DNA of 40,407 nucleotides, taken from NCBI RefSeq assembly GCF_001440405.1, contig NZ_LLXX01000033.1, forward strand, positions 122,828-163,234, given 5' to 3'. Shown piece by piece: positions 20,960 to 31,524 of the stretch (its first letter is position 1; every line of letters starts with the position of its first letter). Source of the stretch: Bradyrhizobium valentinum. GTDB taxonomy: Bacteria > Pseudomonadota > Alphaproteobacteria > Rhizobiales > Xanthobacteraceae. The notes beneath the pieces were generated by a model. It was not told the DNA's origin, did not search any database, and saw only the letters and a program-made list of their open reading frames with translations. The position numbers were made by a program, and so were the translations under genes.

Positions 20960-21157
20960 ATGGCAGACGAACCTGACAGCATTGTGCTGGCGATCCTGCG
21001 CAGGATTGATCAACGCACCGAACGGATGGCGGAAGATCTTCACGATTTGAAGACGCGCGTCACCTCCGTTGCTGGTGTTAACCGCAGGCTGGACCGTCTT
21101 GAAACGCGCGTGGACCGAATTGAGAAGCGTCTCGAATTGACTGATGTAACGCACTGA
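20960..21157 (+). CDS. Small coiled-coil protein between nuoF and nuoG
   Basis: The 65-residue product is almost entirely helical, with heptad-like spacing in RRIDQRTERMAEDLHDLKTR and again in NRRLDRLETRVDRIEKRLEL. It has no signal or membrane segment, so it should be a cytosolic coiled-coil oligomer or a partner for another coiled coil. Start ATG 20960 follows GGAGTAGGG and lies 4 bp after the nuoF stop. It pairs with the next gene, 4 bp downstream. I know no function. Similar Arg/Glu-rich mini coiled coils are common in rhizobial genomes, from memory. Confidence 0.75.
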   Translation: MADEPDSIVLAILRRIDQRTERMAEDLHDLKTRVTSVAGVNRRLDRLETRVDRIEKRLELTDVTH

Positions 21158-21161
21158 GACG

Positions 21162-21659
21162 ATGGGACCAATGTCGCAACCGAGTTCCTGGTGGCAGAGA
21201 TACGGGACGCTGGCGCAGATGGCGCAGGCGGCCGTGGCGCTGCTCGGCTTTGTTGCGATCCTGTTCCAGATCAACGAAATCCGCACCAACAACCGCGCGA
21301 CGAGCGCGCGTCAGGCGTTTCTGGGCTACACCGATCTGGCGTTCAAGAATCCGAAATTCGCGCAGCCGGACTACGACAAGATCAAGGCCGCCGGCGGCGA
21401 TGAGCAGGTCCAGTACGAGAGCTTTGTCACCTATTTCCTTTACGCCTGCGAGGAAGCGATCGGCGCATTCGCGGGAAAGCGCGAGTGGCTGGCCTCCTGC
21501 GATTACGACCTGAAGCCGCATCTGCCGTTCCTGTGCGAGAAGAACGCGGCGCAGCCGGCCTATATCGCCACCTATGGCGCCGAGACCCAGCAATGGATCA
21601 AGACGGCGCTGAAGACCGCCAGCGTTACACCGCCAGACTGCAAGCTGGGAAAGACTTGA
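21162..21659 (+). CDS. Membrane-anchored protein of unknown function between nuoF and nuoG
   Basis: The 165-residue product has one N-terminal helix (AQAAVALLGFVAILFQI, about 20-36) followed by a soluble region with NEIRTNNRATSARQAFLGY, a probable helix continuing from the membrane, and four Cys residues (ACEEAI, ASCDYD, LCEKN, PDCKL). The Cys residues could form disulfides if the domain is periplasmic. A second start at 21171 would remove three residues. Neither start has a strong ribosome site, but the gene lies 4 bp after the coiled-coil gene and 7 bp before nuoG. Function unknown; an accessory role with complex I is only suggested by position. Confidence 0.75.
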   Translation: MGPMSQPSSWWQRYGTLAQMAQAAVALLGFVAILFQINEIRTNNRATSARQAFLGYTDLAFKNPKFAQPDYDKIKAAGGDEQVQYESFVTYFLYACEEAIGAFAGKREWLASCDYDLKPHLPFLCEKNAAQPAYIATYGAETQQWIKTALKTASVTPPDCKLGKT

Positions 21660-21666
21660 GACAGCA

Positions 21667-23745
21667 ATGACCAAACTCATCATCGACGGCAAAGAGATCG
21701 ATGTGCCTGCGGAGTACACGCTGCTGCAGGCGTGCGAGGCCGCCGGCGCCGAAATTCCGCGCTTTTGCTACCACGAGCGGCTGTCGATCGCCGGCAATTG
21801 CCGGATGTGCCTCGTCGAGATCAAGGGCGGTCCGAAGCCGGTCGCAAGCTGCGCCTGGGGTGTGCGCGACTGCCGGCCCGGCCCAAAGGGCGAGCCGCCG
21901 GAAATCTCGACACGTTCGCCGATGGTCAAGAAGGCGCGCGAAGGCGTGATGGAATTTCTGCTGATCAACCATCCCTTGGATTGCCCGATCTGCGACCAGG
22001 GCGGCGAGTGCGATCTGCAGGACCAGGCGATGGGCTACGGCGTCGACACCTCGCGCTATGCCGAGAACAAGCGCGCGGTCGAGGACAAATATCTGGGCGC
22101 GCTGGTCAAGACCTCGATGAACCGCTGCATCCAGTGCACGCGCTGCGTCCGCTTCTCCGCCGAAGTCGCCGGCGTCCCGGAAATGGGCGCGACCGGCCGT
22201 GGCGAAGATATGGAGATCACGACCTATCTGGAGCAGGCGCTGACCTCGGAATTGCAGGGCAACCTCGTCGATATCTGCCCCGTCGGCGCGCTGACCTCAA
22301 AGCCTTACGCGTTTGCCGCGCGTCCGTGGGAGCTCGGCAAGACGCAGTCGGTCGACGTCATGGATGGCGTCGGCTCCGCAATCCGCGTCGATACCCGCGG
22401 CCGCGAGGTGATGCGCATCCTGCCGCGCATCAACGAGGCCGTGAACGAGGAATGGATTTCCGACAAGACCCGTCACATCGTCGACGGCCTGCGCACCCAG
22501 CGGCTCGACCGGCCCTATGTCCGGGAGAACGGCAAGCTTCGCGCCGCGTCCTGGCAGGAGGCTTTCGCGGCGATTGCGGCCAAGGTCAGGATGAGCGACG
22601 GCAAGCGGATCGGGGCCATCGCCGGCGATGTCGCCGCGGTCGAAGAGATGTTCGCGTTCAAGGACCTCTTGGGCAAATATGGCTCCACCAATTTGGCGGT
22701 GCAGGGCGGCGACGCCTTCGACCCCAAGGCGGGCCGCGCGACCTACATCTTCAATCCGACCATTGCCGGGATCGAGCAGGCCGACGCGCTGCTGATCATC
22801 GGTTCCAATCCACGCAAGGAAGCCGCCGTCCTCAACGCGCGCATCCGCAAGCGCTGGCGTACGGGCCAGCTCAGGGTCGGCCTAATCGGAGCCAAGGCCG
22901 ATCTCACCTATGATTACGATTATCTCGGCGCGGGCACCGACACGCTCAGCGACCTCGCTGGTGGCAAGCATTCCTTCACCGAGGTGCTGAAAGGCGCCAA
23001 GAACCCGATCGTGCTGGTCGGCGCCGGCGCGCTGGCGTCGCGGCATGACGGCGCGGCGGTGCTGGCGCAGGCAGCCAAGATCGCGGCAGGCACAGGCGCT
23101 CTCAAGGACGGCTGGAACGGCTTTGCCGTGCTGCAGGATACGGCCTCGCGCGCGGGCGCGCTCGACATCGGCTTTGCGGCTGATAAGAGCGGTCTCAGCC
23201 TGGCGCAGATGACGACCTTCGGCACGCTCGATGTGCTATTCCTGCTTGGGGCGGATGAAGTAAAAGTGCCGGACGGCACGTTCGTGGTCTATATTGGCAC
23301 CCATGGCGACCGCGGCGCGCACCGCGCCGATGTCATCCTGCCCGGCGCGGCCTATACCGAAAAATCCGGCCTCTACGTCAACACCGAGGGCAGGGCGCAG
23401 ATCGCCAGCCGCGCGGCGTTCCCGCCCGGCGAGGCCCGCGAGGACTGGGCGATCGTCCGCGCGTTGTCGGATGTGCTCGGCAAGAAGCTGCCCTATGATT
23501 CCCTCGGGGCGTTGCGCCAGGCCCTGTTCAAGGCTGTGCCGCACTTGATGCGGATCGACCAGATCGAGCCCGGCAAGGCCGAGCAGGTCAAGGCGCTGGC
23601 GAAGAAGGGCGGCAAGGTTGACAAGAGCCCGCTGAAATCTTCCGTCGAGGATTTCTATCTGACCAATCCGATCGCACGGGCCTCGGCGGTGATGGCGGAA
23701 TGTTCCCGGCTGGCGGCCGGGCGAATGCTGACGGCAGCGGAGTGA
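21667..23745 (+). CDS. nuoG: NADH-quinone oxidoreductase subunit G
   Basis: The 692-residue 75-kDa homologue wires electrons through several iron-sulfur clusters. The N-terminal ferredoxin domain binds [2Fe-2S] N1b through C34, C45, C48 and C62. Next is the His/Cys motif of N5 ([18 protein letters not shown]), then N4 ligands in [12 protein letters not shown] and [11 protein letters not shown]. The rest is a molybdopterin-oxidoreductase-like domain ([18 protein letters not shown]) that holds no molybdenum in complex I. The extra N7 cluster ligands of E. coli are not apparent, as in mitochondria and other alphaproteobacteria. Start ATG 21667 lies 7 bp after the preceding stop. nuoH follows after 10 bp. 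Confidence 0.96.
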   Translation: MTKLIIDGKEIDVPAEYTLLQACEAAGAEIPRFCYHERLSIAGNCRMCLVEIKGGPKPVASCAWGVRDCRPGPKGEPPEISTRSPMVKKAREGVMEFLLINHPLDCPICDQGGECDLQDQAMGYGVDTSRYAENKRAVEDKYLGALVKTSMNRCIQCTRCVRFSAEVAGVPEMGATGRGEDMEITTYLEQALTSELQGNLVDICPVGALTSKPYAFAARPWELGKTQSVDVMDGVGSAIRVDTRGREVMRILPRINEAVNEEWISDKTRHIVDGLRTQRLDRPYVRENGKLRAASWQEAFAAIAAKVRMSDGKRIGAIAGDVAAVEEMFAFKDLLGKYGSTNLAVQGGDAFDPKAGRATYIFNPTIAGIEQADALLIIGSNPRKEAAVLNARIRKRWRTGQLRVGLIGAKADLTYDYDYLGAGTDTLSDLAGGKHSFTEVLKGAKNPIVLVGAGALASRHDGAAVLAQAAKIAAGTGALKDGWNGFAVLQDTASRAGALDIGFAADKSGLSLAQMTTFGTLDVLFLLGADEVKVPDGTFVVYIGTHGDRGAHRADVILPGAAYTEKSGLYVNTEGRAQIASRAAFPPGEAREDWAIVRALSDVLGKKLPYDSLGALRQALFKAVPHLMRIDQIEPGKAEQVKALAKKGGKVDKSPLKSSVEDFYLTNPIARASAVMAECSRLAAGRMLTAAE

Positions 23746-23755
23746 GCGTGACCTG

Positions 23756-24826
23756 ATGGCTGATTTGTTCGCAAGCTCGTTCTGGACCGGCTTTCTCTGG
23801 CCGCTGATTGTCATGGTCGCGCAGAGCCTGTTGCTGCTCGTCGTGCTCCTGATCGCGATCGCCTACATCCTGCTCGCCGACCGCAAGATCTGGGCGGCGG
23901 TGCAGATCCGCCGCGGCCCCAACGTGGTCGGCCCCTGGGGCCTGCTGCAATCCTTCGCGGACCTTTTGAAGTTCGTGCTGAAGGAGCCGATCATTCCGTC
24001 GGGCTCCAACAAGGGCGTGTTCCTGCTAGCGCCGCTGGTGTCCTGCGTGCTGGCGCTGGCTGCCTGGGCCGTGATTCCGATGGATCTCGGCTGGGTCATT
24101 GCCGACATCAATGTCGGCGTGCTCTACATCTTCGCGATCTCGTCGCTGTCGATCTACGGCATCATCATGGCCGGCTGGTCGTCGAACTCGAAATATCCGT
24201 TCCTGGCCGCACTTCGCTCCGCGGCGCAGATGGTATCCTACGAAGTCTCGATCGGCTTCGTCATCATCACCGTCTTGTTGTGCGCCGGCACCCTCAATCT
24301 GTCGGCCCTGGTGGAAGCGCAGAACACCCGCGGCTTCGCCAGCCTGATCGGCCTGCCGCAGCTCACCATCCTGAACTGGTATGTCTGGCCGCTGTTCCCG
24401 ATGTTCGTGGTGTTCTACGTCTCGGCGCTGGCCGAGACCAACCGTCCGCCGTTCGACCTGGTGGAAGCGGAATCCGAACTGGTCGCGGGCTTCATGGTCG
24501 AATACGGCTCGACGCCGTATCTCTTGTTCATGCTCGGCGAATATGTCGCGATCACCACGATGTGCGCGTTGGCGACGATCATGTTCCTCGGCGGCTGGCT
24601 GCCGCCGGTAGCGTTGCCGCCGTTCACCTGGATCCCCGGCGTGGTCTGGTTCGCGCTGAAGGTGTTCTTCATGTTCTTCCTGTTTGCGATGGCGAAGGCG
24701 ATCGTGCCGCGCTACCGCTACGATCAACTGATGCGACTCGGCTGGAAGGTGTTTTTGCCGTTGTCGCTGGCGATGGTGGTGATTGTGGCCGGGGTGCTGC
24801 AATTTGCCGGCATTGCGCCGAAGTGA
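23756..24826 (+). CDS. nuoH: NADH-quinone oxidoreductase subunit H
   Basis: The 356-residue subunit links the peripheral and membrane arms and forms the entry of the quinone tunnel. About eight hydrophobic helices are visible. Signatures are [29 protein letters not shown] near residue 42 and the charged loop [20 protein letters not shown], whose Glu residues line the E-channel. Start ATG 23756 lies 10 bp after nuoG. The C terminus ([20 protein letters not shown]) is canonical. Length is close to ND1-type proteins. Confidence 0.96.
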   Translation: MADLFASSFWTGFLWPLIVMVAQSLLLLVVLLIAIAYILLADRKIWAAVQIRRGPNVVGPWGLLQSFADLLKFVLKEPIIPSGSNKGVFLLAPLVSCVLALAAWAVIPMDLGWVIADINVGVLYIFAISSLSIYGIIMAGWSSNSKYPFLAALRSAAQMVSYEVSIGFVIITVLLCAGTLNLSALVEAQNTRGFASLIGLPQLTILNWYVWPLFPMFVVFYVSALAETNRPPFDLVEAESELVAGFMVEYGSTPYLLFMLGEYVAITTMCALATIMFLGGWLPPVALPPFTWIPGVVWFALKVFFMFFLFAMAKAIVPRYRYDQLMRLGWKVFLPLSLAMVVIVAGVLQFAGIAPK

Positions 24827-24833
24827 GGCTGTC

Positions 24834-25328
24834 ATGAGTGTCAACGTCAACGCAACCGCCCGAGCGCTTCTGCTGAGCGAATTCGTATCGGCGTTCTTTC
24901 TCGCCATGCGCTATTTCTTCAAGCCGAAGCCGACGATCAACTATCCGTTCGAGAAGAACCCGATCTCGCCGCGGTTCCGCGGCGAGCACGCTTTGAGGCG
25001 TTACCCGAACGGCGAAGAGCGCTGCATTGCCTGCAAGCTGTGCGAGGCCATTTGTCCGGCGCAGGCGATCACGATCGAGGCCGGCCCGCGCCGCAACGAC
25101 GGCACCCGCCGCACCGTGCGCTACGACATCGATATGGTGAAGTGCATCTATTGCGGCCTGTGCCAGGAAGCCTGCCCTGTCGATGCCATCGTCGAGGGAC
25201 CGAATTTCGAATTCGCGACCGAGACCCGCGAGGAACTCTACTATGACAAGGCGAAGCTGCTCGCCAATGGCGACCGCTGGGAGCGCGAGATTGCGAAAGC
25301 AATCGAACTCGACGCGCCGTACCGGTGA
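24834..25328 (+). CDS. nuoI: NADH-quinone oxidoreductase subunit I (N6a, N6b clusters)
   Basis: The 164-residue ferredoxin-like subunit carries two [4Fe-4S] clusters. The two ligand sets are [12 protein letters not shown] and [12 protein letters not shown], each CxxCxxCxxxCP. An N-terminal amphipathic helix ([20 protein letters not shown]) lies on the membrane surface near NuoH. The start [13 protein letters not shown] at 24834 is preceded by GTGAGG; an earlier frame start at 24783 lies inside nuoH and gives non-family residues. A 228-bp gap with a palindromic repeat separates it from nuoJ, the largest gap in the operon. Confidence 0.96.
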   Translation: MSVNVNATARALLLSEFVSAFFLAMRYFFKPKPTINYPFEKNPISPRFRGEHALRRYPNGEERCIACKLCEAICPAQAITIEAGPRRNDGTRRTVRYDIDMVKCIYCGLCQEACPVDAIVEGPNFEFATETREELYYDKAKLLANGDRWEREIAKAIELDAPYR

Positions 25329-25377
25329 GGTGATGAACGTGGCTAATAGGATTCATGCATTTGCCGCACGTGCGGTG

Positions 25378-25507
25378 CGCCCTCTCCCCCCTTGCGGGGG
25401 AGAGTTGGAGAGAGGGGTAAGTCCCGGGGCCGGTGCGCGTGGCTTACCCCTCTCTCTAGCCTCGAGAGCGAGCTTCGCTCGCCTCGGACCCCGCAAGGGG
25501 GGAGGGA
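25378..25507. repeat. Composite inverted repeat inserted between nuoI and nuoJ
   Basis: Inner arms AGAGAGGGGTAAG (25410-25422) and CTTACCCCTCTCT (25443-25455) are exact complements. The outer arms CCCTCTCCCCCCTTGCGGGG and CCCCGCAAGGGGGGAGGG (to about 25507) pair almost fully. The right side carries an extra hairpin (CGAGAGCGAG-CTTCG-CTCGCCTCG). It resembles dispersed palindromic elements of Bradyrhizobium-type genomes. It lies in the transcribed region of the nuo operon and would fold into a long hairpin in the mRNA, with no T-run after it. Confidence 0.78.
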
Positions 25508-25556
25508 ACGCATTTGCGTCCGCGGTTAGCTTCTCGCTCCATGGCTGGAGGCGCGC

Positions 25557-26195
25557 ATGATCCTTCCCGCACTGTTCTTCTACCTCTTCGCGGGCGTCTG
25601 CGTGGCGTCGGCGGTGATGGTGATTGTCTCGCGCAATCCCGTGCACTCCGTGCTGTACCTGATCCTGGCCTTCGTAAACGCCTCCGGCCTGTTCGTGCTG
25701 ATGGGCGCCGAATTCCTCGGCATGATGCTGATCGTGGTCTATGTCGGCGCGGTCGCCGTGCTGTTCCTGTTCGTGATCATGATGCTCGACGTCGATTTCA
25801 CCGAGCTGCGCGAGGGTTTTCTGGAATATCTGCCGATCGGTCTCGTGATCGGCGGCATCTTCCTTGCCGAGCTGCTGCTGGTCGCGGGCGGATGGGTCAT
25901 GAAGCCCGAAACCGCCAAGCAGATCACGGCGGCGATCCCGACCAATGTCAGCAACACCGAGGCGCTCGGGCTGGTGCTCTATACGAAGTACATCCACTAC
26001 TTCCAGATCGCCGGCATGGTGCTTCTGGTCGCGATGATCGGCGCGATCGTGCTGACGCTGCGTCACAAGGCGAAGGTCAAGCGGCAGGACATCAACGTGC
26101 AGAACGCGCGGACGCCGGAGCTCGCGATGGCCGTGCGCAAGGTGGCGTCGGGCCAGGGGCTGCAGGATTCCGATGCGGCGGAGTGGGTGAAATGA
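25557..26195 (+). CDS. nuoJ: NADH-quinone oxidoreductase subunit J
   Basis: The 212-residue membrane subunit (ND6 homologue) has five predicted helices. The third contains the family segment [21 protein letters not shown], whose pi-bulge helix takes part in coupling quinone reduction to proton pumping. The C-terminal 40 residues are hydrophilic ([20 protein letters not shown]). Start ATG 25557 follows GGAGG by 6 bp. The stop overlaps the nuoK start as ATGA. Confidence 0.95.
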   Translation: MILPALFFYLFAGVCVASAVMVIVSRNPVHSVLYLILAFVNASGLFVLMGAEFLGMMLIVVYVGAVAVLFLFVIMMLDVDFTELREGFLEYLPIGLVIGGIFLAELLLVAGGWVMKPETAKQITAAIPTNVSNTEALGLVLYTKYIHYFQIAGMVLLVAMIGAIVLTLRHKAKVKRQDINVQNARTPELAMAVRKVASGQGLQDSDAAEWVK

Positions 26196-26500
26196 CGATC
26201 GGTCTGGGCCACTATCTCGCGGTCGCCGCCACCCTGTTCACGATCGGGATCCTCGGCATCTTCCTAAACCGCAAGAACATCATCGTCATCCTGATGTCGA
26301 TCGAGCTGATCCTGCTCGCCGTCAACATCAACCTGGTGGCGTTCTCGACCTTCCTTGGCGACATCGTCGGCCAGGTGTTTGCGCTGTTGGTGCTGACGGT
26401 TGCCGCCGCCGAGGCGGCGATCGGTCTCGCGGTGCTGGTGGTGTATTTCCGCAACCGCGGTTCGATCGCGGTTGAAGACGTCAATCTGATGAAGGGCTAA
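26192..26500 (+). CDS. nuoK: NADH-quinone oxidoreductase subunit K
   Basis: The 102-residue ND4L homologue has three helices. The two buried glutamates used in proton transfer are visible, one in [17 protein letters not shown] and one in [18 protein letters not shown]. Its ATG overlaps the nuoJ stop by 4 bp, so the two should be translated together. nuoL begins 8 bp after its stop. Confidence 0.96.
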   Translation: MTIGLGHYLAVAATLFTIGILGIFLNRKNIIVILMSIELILLAVNINLVAFSTFLGDIVGQVFALLVLTVAAAEAAIGLAVLVVYFRNRGSIAVEDVNLMKG

Positions 26501-26507
26501 AGCAGCT

Positions 26508-28565
26508 ATGGTTCAGGCAATCGTCTTTCTGCCGCTGCTGGGCGCCATTCTTGCCGGCCTGATCGCGATCTTCGGGGCGCATGCGCGCAATCCGAGCGGC
26601 GATGAGGTCAAGCATCACGACCACGGCCATGGCGATCACGCGCACGCCGCTGAAGCTCATGATGAACATGGCCATGACGATCACCACGTGTCGGAACCGC
26701 CCGCGCAGGGTTCGCGCGCGGCCGAACTGATTACGACAGGACTTCTATTCGTATCCGCCGCACTGTCCTGGGTGGTGCTGGTCGACGTCGGCTTCATGCA
26801 CCATGACGCCCGGATCGCGCTGTTCCCCTGGATCAATTCCGGCGATCTGCAGGTATCGTGGGCGCTGCGCGTCGATACGCTGACCGCCGTGATGCTGGTG
26901 GTGGTCAACACCATCTCCTCACTCGTGCACCTCTATTCCATCGGCTACATGGACGAGGATCCGTACCGGCCGCGCTTCTTTGCCTATCTGTCGCTGTTCA
27001 CCTTCGCGATGCTGATGCTGGTGACCGCGGACAATCTGGTCCAGCTCTTCTTCGGCTGGGAAGGCGTCGGTCTGGCCAGCTATCTCTTGATCGGTTTCTG
27101 GTACCACAAGCCGTCGGCGAACGCGGCGGCAATCAAGGCCTTCATCGTCAACCGCGTCGGCGATTTCGGCTTTGCGCTCGGCATTTTCGCGATCTTCATG
27201 CTGATCGGCTCGACCGACTTCGAGACGATTTTCGCCGGCGCCCCCGGGCTAACAGGCAAGACCATCAATTTCTTCGGCTGGCATGCCGATGCGCTGACGC
27301 TGACCTGCCTGTTGCTGTTCATGGGCGCGATGGGCAAATCGGCCCAGTTCCTGCTGCACACCTGGTTGCCGGACGCCATGGAAGGCCCGACGCCGGTCTC
27401 GGCGCTGATCCATGCCGCGACCATGGTGACAGCCGGCGTGTTCATGGTGGCGCGGCTGTCGCCGCTGTTCGAGCTCGCGCCCAACGCGCAGGCCGTGGTG
27501 ATGTTCTTCGGCGCCACCACCGCGTTCTTTGCGGCGACCGTCGGCCTCGTCCAGAACGACATCAAGCGCATCGTCGCCTATTCGACCTGTTCGCAGCTCG
27601 GCTACATGTTCGTGGCGATGGGAGCGGGGGCCTATTCGGTCGGCATGTTCCATCTGTTCACGCACGCCTTCTTCAAGGCGCTGCTGTTCCTAGGCTCCGG
27701 CTCGGTGATCTACGCGATGCATCACGAGCAGGACATCCGCAACATGGGCGGGCTGAAGGACAAGATCCCCTACACCTACAGTGTGATGGTGATCGGTACC
27801 CTGGCGCTGACCGGCTTCCCGCTCACGGCCGGCTATTTCTCAAAGGACGCGATCATCGAGTCCGCCTACGTCGCGCACAATCCATTCGCGTATTACGGCT
27901 TCGCGATGACGGTGATCGCGGCGGGTCTCACCTCGTTCTATTCGTGGCGCCTGATCTTCAAGACGTTCCATGGTGAGCCGCACGACCAGCACCACTACGA
28001 GGCGGCACATGAATCGCCCATGTGGATGCTGGTTCCGATCGGCATTCTCGCCGCAGGCTCGATCCTGGCCGGCTTCCCGTTCAAGGAGGTGTTCGCGGGC
28101 CACGGCGTGGAAGAATTCTTCCGCGAGTCGCTCAAGATGCACCCGCATATCATCGACGAGATGCACCATATCTCGCCTGTGATAGCGTTCCTGCCGACGG
28201 TGATGATGGTGCTGGGCTTCCTGATGTCCTGGCTGTTCTACATCCGCCGGCCGTATCTGCCGGTCGAACTCGCCAATCAGCACCAGATGCTCTACCAGTT
28301 CCTGCTCAACAAATGGTATTTCGACGAGCTCTATGAGGTCATCTTCGTCCGCCCGGCGAAGTGGCTCGGCCGCTTTCTCTGGAAGAAGGGCGATGGCTTC
28401 GTCATCGACGGCTTCGGCCCGGATGGCGTTTCGGCGCGCGTGCTCGATGTCACCCGCAACGTGGTGAAGATCCAGACCGGCTATCTCTATCACTACGCCT
28501 TTGCGATGCTGATCGGGGTCGCAGGGCTGATCACCTGGTTCATGTTCGGCTTGGGGGCCCAGTGA
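26508..28565 (+). CDS. nuoL: NADH-quinone oxidoreductase subunit L, with a histidine-rich insert
   Basis: The 685-residue distal antiporter-like subunit pumps protons and carries the long lateral helix at its C terminus. Core motifs are [19 protein letters not shown] (Glu of the TM5 pair), [33 protein letters not shown] and the broken-helix region after it. Between the first two helices, residues 36-60 form a loop with 11 histidines in 25 residues, plus Asp/Glu. That is absent in E. coli NuoL (613 aa). A second His-rich loop, [15 protein letters not shown], lies near residue 490. Start ATG 26508 lies 8 bp after nuoK. The stop overlaps nuoM (TGATG). Confidence 0.96.
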   Translation: MVQAIVFLPLLGAILAGLIAIFGAHARNPSGDEVKHHDHGHGDHAHAAEAHDEHGHDDHHVSEPPAQGSRAAELITTGLLFVSAALSWVVLVDVGFMHHDARIALFPWINSGDLQVSWALRVDTLTAVMLVVVNTISSLVHLYSIGYMDEDPYRPRFFAYLSLFTFAMLMLVTADNLVQLFFGWEGVGLASYLLIGFWYHKPSANAAAIKAFIVNRVGDFGFALGIFAIFMLIGSTDFETIFAGAPGLTGKTINFFGWHADALTLTCLLLFMGAMGKSAQFLLHTWLPDAMEGPTPVSALIHAATMVTAGVFMVARLSPLFELAPNAQAVVMFFGATTAFFAATVGLVQNDIKRIVAYSTCSQLGYMFVAMGAGAYSVGMFHLFTHAFFKALLFLGSGSVIYAMHHEQDIRNMGGLKDKIPYTYSVMVIGTLALTGFPLTAGYFSKDAIIESAYVAHNPFAYYGFAMTVIAAGLTSFYSWRLIFKTFHGEPHDQHHYEAAHESPMWMLVPIGILAAGSILAGFPFKEVFAGHGVEEFFRESLKMHPHIIDEMHHISPVIAFLPTVMMVLGFLMSWLFYIRRPYLPVELANQHQMLYQFLLNKWYFDELYEVIFVRPAKWLGRFLWKKGDGFVIDGFGPDGVSARVLDVTRNVVKIQTGYLYHYAFAMLIGVAGLITWFMFGLGAQ

Positions 28566-30073
28566 TGACAACCTGGCCGATTCTTTCCGTCGTCACCTTC
28601 CTGCCGGTCATCGGCGCGTTGGCGATCTATCTCACCCGCGGCGACGACGAGGCCGCGCAGCGCAACGCGCGCTGGATCGCGCTGTGGACCACGCTGGTCA
28701 CCTTCGCGGTGTCGCTGATCCTGGTCTGGCGCTTCGACGCCGCCAACCCGGATTTCCAGTTCGTCGAAAAGGCGAACTGGCTCGCCAGCGGCATCACCTA
28801 TCACATGGGGGTCGACGGCATTTCGCTGCCGTTCGTGATCCTGACCACCGCGTTGATGCCGTTCTGCATCATCGCGAGCTGGAAGTCCGTGACGGTGCGC
28901 GTGCGCGAATACATGATGGCGTTCCTGCTGCTGGAAACGCTGATGGTCGGCACCTTCTCGGCGCTCGACCTCGTGCTGTTCTATCTTTTCTTCGAGGGCG
29001 GCCTGATCCCGATGTTCCTGATCATCGGCGTCTGGGGCGGCCCGCGCCGGGTCTACGCATCGTTCAAGTTCTTCCTCTACACGCTGCTCGGCTCGGTATT
29101 GATGCTGCTGGCGATCATGGCGCTGTATTGGAATGCCGGCACCACCGACATCCCGACGCTGATGAACACCGCTGTGCCGCGCTCGTTGCAGACCTGGGCG
29201 TGGCTGGCGTTCTTTGCCTCGTTTGCGGTGAAGATGCCGATGTGGCCGGTGCATACCTGGCTGCCGGACGCGCACGTCGAGGCGCCAACCGCAGGCTCGG
29301 TGATCCTGGCCGCGATCCTCTTGAAGATGGGTGGCTACGGCTTCCTGCGCTTCTCGCTGCCGATGTTCCCGCTGGCGTCGCATGATTTCGCCTGGATCAT
29401 CTTCACGCTGTCGGTGATCGCCATCATCTACACCTCGCTGGTGGCCTTGATGCAAGAAGACATCAAGAAGCTGATCGCCTATTCCTCGGTGGCCCATATG
29501 GGCTTCGTCACCATGGGCATCTTCGCAGGGACCACGCAGGGCGTGGCTGGCGGCGTGTTCCAGATGGTGTCGCACGGCATCGTCTCCGGCGCGCTGTTCC
29601 TGTGCGTCGGCATCGTCTACGACCGCATGCATACCCGCGAGATCGCGGCCTATGGCGGCCTGGTGAACCGGATGCCGCTCTACGCGCTGGTGTTCATGGT
29701 CTTCACCATGGCCAATGTCGGTCTGCCCGGCACGTCCGGCTTCGTCGGCGAATTCATGACGCTACTCGGCACATTCAAGGTCTCGATCCCGACGGCGACC
29801 TTTGCCACGTTCGGCGTGATCCTGTCGGCCGGCTATGCGCTGTGGCTCTATCGCAAGGTGGTGTTCGGGGCGCTGACCAAGCCGTCGCTCGCCAGCATCA
29901 AGGACCTGACGTTCCGCGAGAGCCTGACGCTGTTCCCGCTGGTGGCGCTGACCATTCTGTTCGGCGTCTATCCGAAGCCGGTGCTCGACATGTCGGCGGC
30001 CTCGGTTCAGCAACTCGTCAACAATTACAATGCTGCCGTGACTGCCGTGAAGGCAGCCGCGTTAATCCAGTAA
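28565..30073 (+). CDS. nuoM: NADH-quinone oxidoreductase subunit M
   Basis: The 502-residue antiporter-like membrane subunit (ND4 homologue) has about fourteen helices. The conserved Glu of TM5 is in [20 protein letters not shown], and the channel Lys and surrounding segment in [30 protein letters not shown]. The second half-channel region [13 protein letters not shown] is also present. The ATG overlaps the nuoL stop by one base. The C terminus is a short amphipathic tail. nuoN follows after 10 bp. Confidence 0.96.
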   Translation: MTTWPILSVVTFLPVIGALAIYLTRGDDEAAQRNARWIALWTTLVTFAVSLILVWRFDAANPDFQFVEKANWLASGITYHMGVDGISLPFVILTTALMPFCIIASWKSVTVRVREYMMAFLLLETLMVGTFSALDLVLFYLFFEGGLIPMFLIIGVWGGPRRVYASFKFFLYTLLGSVLMLLAIMALYWNAGTTDIPTLMNTAVPRSLQTWAWLAFFASFAVKMPMWPVHTWLPDAHVEAPTAGSVILAAILLKMGGYGFLRFSLPMFPLASHDFAWIIFTLSVIAIIYTSLVALMQEDIKKLIAYSSVAHMGFVTMGIFAGTTQGVAGGVFQMVSHGIVSGALFLCVGIVYDRMHTREIAAYGGLVNRMPLYALVFMVFTMANVGLPGTSGFVGEFMTLLGTFKVSIPTATFATFGVILSAGYALWLYRKVVFGALTKPSLASIKDLTFRESLTLFPLVALTILFGVYPKPVLDMSAASVQQLVNNYNAAVTAVKAAALIQ

Positions 30074-30083
30074 GGCCGCCGCC

Positions 30084-31523
30084 ATGAACTTCTCGAGTGC
30101 AGGTTATCAGTTGCTGCCGGTGCTGCCGGAGCTGGTGCTGGCGGTTGGCGCCATGGCGCTCCTGATGCTGGGCGCCTATCGCGGCGGCGAGGGGACGACC
30201 AAACTCGTCACCAGCCTTGCGGTGGTGCTGCTCGTTCTGACCGGCGCGCTGGAGCTGATGCTGCCGGCCGGCAAGCTCACGACCTTCGGCGGCAGCTTCA
30301 TCGTCGACGACTTTGCCCGCTTCCTGAAGATCCTTGCGATCATCGGTTCGGCGGTCACGTTGATCCTGTCGACGGAGTTTCTGTCGGATCCGTCGCGGCG
30401 GATTTTCGAATATTCGATCCTGGTACTGCTCTCCACGCTCGGCATGATGGTGCTGATTTCGGCCGCCGACCTGATCATGCTCTATCTCGGGCTCGAGCTG
30501 ATGTCGCTCGCACTCTACGTGGTCGCCGCCAGCAACCGCGACAACGCCAAGTCCACCGAGGCCGGCCTGAAGTACTTCGTGCTCGGCGCGCTGTCCTCGG
30601 GCATGCTGCTGTACGGTGCTTCGCTGATCTACGGCTTCACCGGCACGGTCGATTTTGCCGGCATTGCTGCGGCGGTGAAGACCGGCAGCGTCGGCATCGT
30701 GTTCGGCCTCGTATTCCTGCTGGCGGGGCTCTGCTTCAAGGTATCCGCCGTGCCGTTCCACATGTGGACGCCCGACGTGTATGAGGGCGCACCGACGCCG
30801 GTCACGGCCTTCTTCGCCTCGGCGCCGAAAGTCGCGGCGCTTGCGGTGTTCACCCGCGTCACGCTGACGGCTTTCCCCGGGATCGTCCCGCAATGGCAGC
30901 AGATCCTCGTGTTCGTCGCCATCGCCTCGATGGCGCTGGGCTCGTTCGCCGCCATCGGACAGAGGAACATCAAGCGCCTGATGGCGTATTCGTCGATCGG
31001 CCATATGGGCTTTGCGCTGGTCGGGCTGGCGTCGGGCACGGTGGAAGGCGCGCAGGGCGTGCTGGTCTACATCGCGATCTATGTCGCGATGACGCTCGGC
31101 ACCTTCGCGGTCATCCTTTCCATGAAGCGCGACGGCCAGCCGATGGAGCAGATCAGCGATTTCTCAGGCCTGTCGCGCACCAATCCGATGCTGGCGTTTT
31201 TCTTCGCCATGCTGCTGTTCTCGCTGGCCGGCATTCCGCCGCTCGCGGGCTTCTTCGCCAAATGGTACGTGTTCGTGGCCGCGATCAAGGCAGGCCTGTT
31301 CACGCTCGCCGTCATCGGCGTGCTCACCAGCGTCGTGGGCGCGTTCTACTATCTCACCATCATCAAGGTGATGTATTTCGACGAGCCGGCCGGCCAGATC
31401 GAACCGATGCGCATCGAATTGCGCACCGTGCTGGCGGTCGCCGGCATCTTCAACATCTTCTTCTTCGTCTATCCGGGGCCGCTGGTCAGCGTCGCCACGG
31501 CAGCGGCGAAGTCGCTCTTCTAG
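30084..31523 (+). CDS. nuoN: NADH-quinone oxidoreductase subunit N
   Basis: The 479-residue antiporter-like subunit (ND2 homologue) is next to NuoK in the membrane arm. Signatures are [18 protein letters not shown] (channel Glu), [26 protein letters not shown] (channel Lys region) and [17 protein letters not shown]. About fourteen helices are evident. Start ATG 30084 follows AAGG by 7 bp. It is the last complex I gene. birA starts one base after its stop, so transcription and probably translation continue. Confidence 0.96.
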   Translation: MNFSSAGYQLLPVLPELVLAVGAMALLMLGAYRGGEGTTKLVTSLAVVLLVLTGALELMLPAGKLTTFGGSFIVDDFARFLKILAIIGSAVTLILSTEFLSDPSRRIFEYSILVLLSTLGMMVLISAADLIMLYLGLELMSLALYVVAASNRDNAKSTEAGLKYFVLGALSSGMLLYGASLIYGFTGTVDFAGIAAAVKTGSVGIVFGLVFLLAGLCFKVSAVPFHMWTPDVYEGAPTPVTAFFASAPKVAALAVFTRVTLTAFPGIVPQWQQILVFVAIASMALGSFAAIGQRNIKRLMAYSSIGHMGFALVGLASGTVEGAQGVLVYIAIYVAMTLGTFAVILSMKRDGQPMEQISDFSGLSRTNPMLAFFFAMLLFSLAGIPPLAGFFAKWYVFVAAIKAGLFTLAVIGVLTSVVGAFYYLTIIKVMYFDEPAGQIEPMRIELRTVLAVAGIFNIFFFVYPGPLVSVATAAAKSLF

Positions 31524-31524
31524 G

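Noticed and set aside
25381..25507. CRISPR-like or coding content in the nuoI-nuoJ gap
   Set aside because: The repeats are inverted, not regularly spaced direct repeats, and no spacer pattern exists.
28493..29632. Minus-strand frame opposite nuoM
   Set aside because: Highly His/Gln/Arg-rich, a mirror of hydrophobic codons on the other strand, not a protein.
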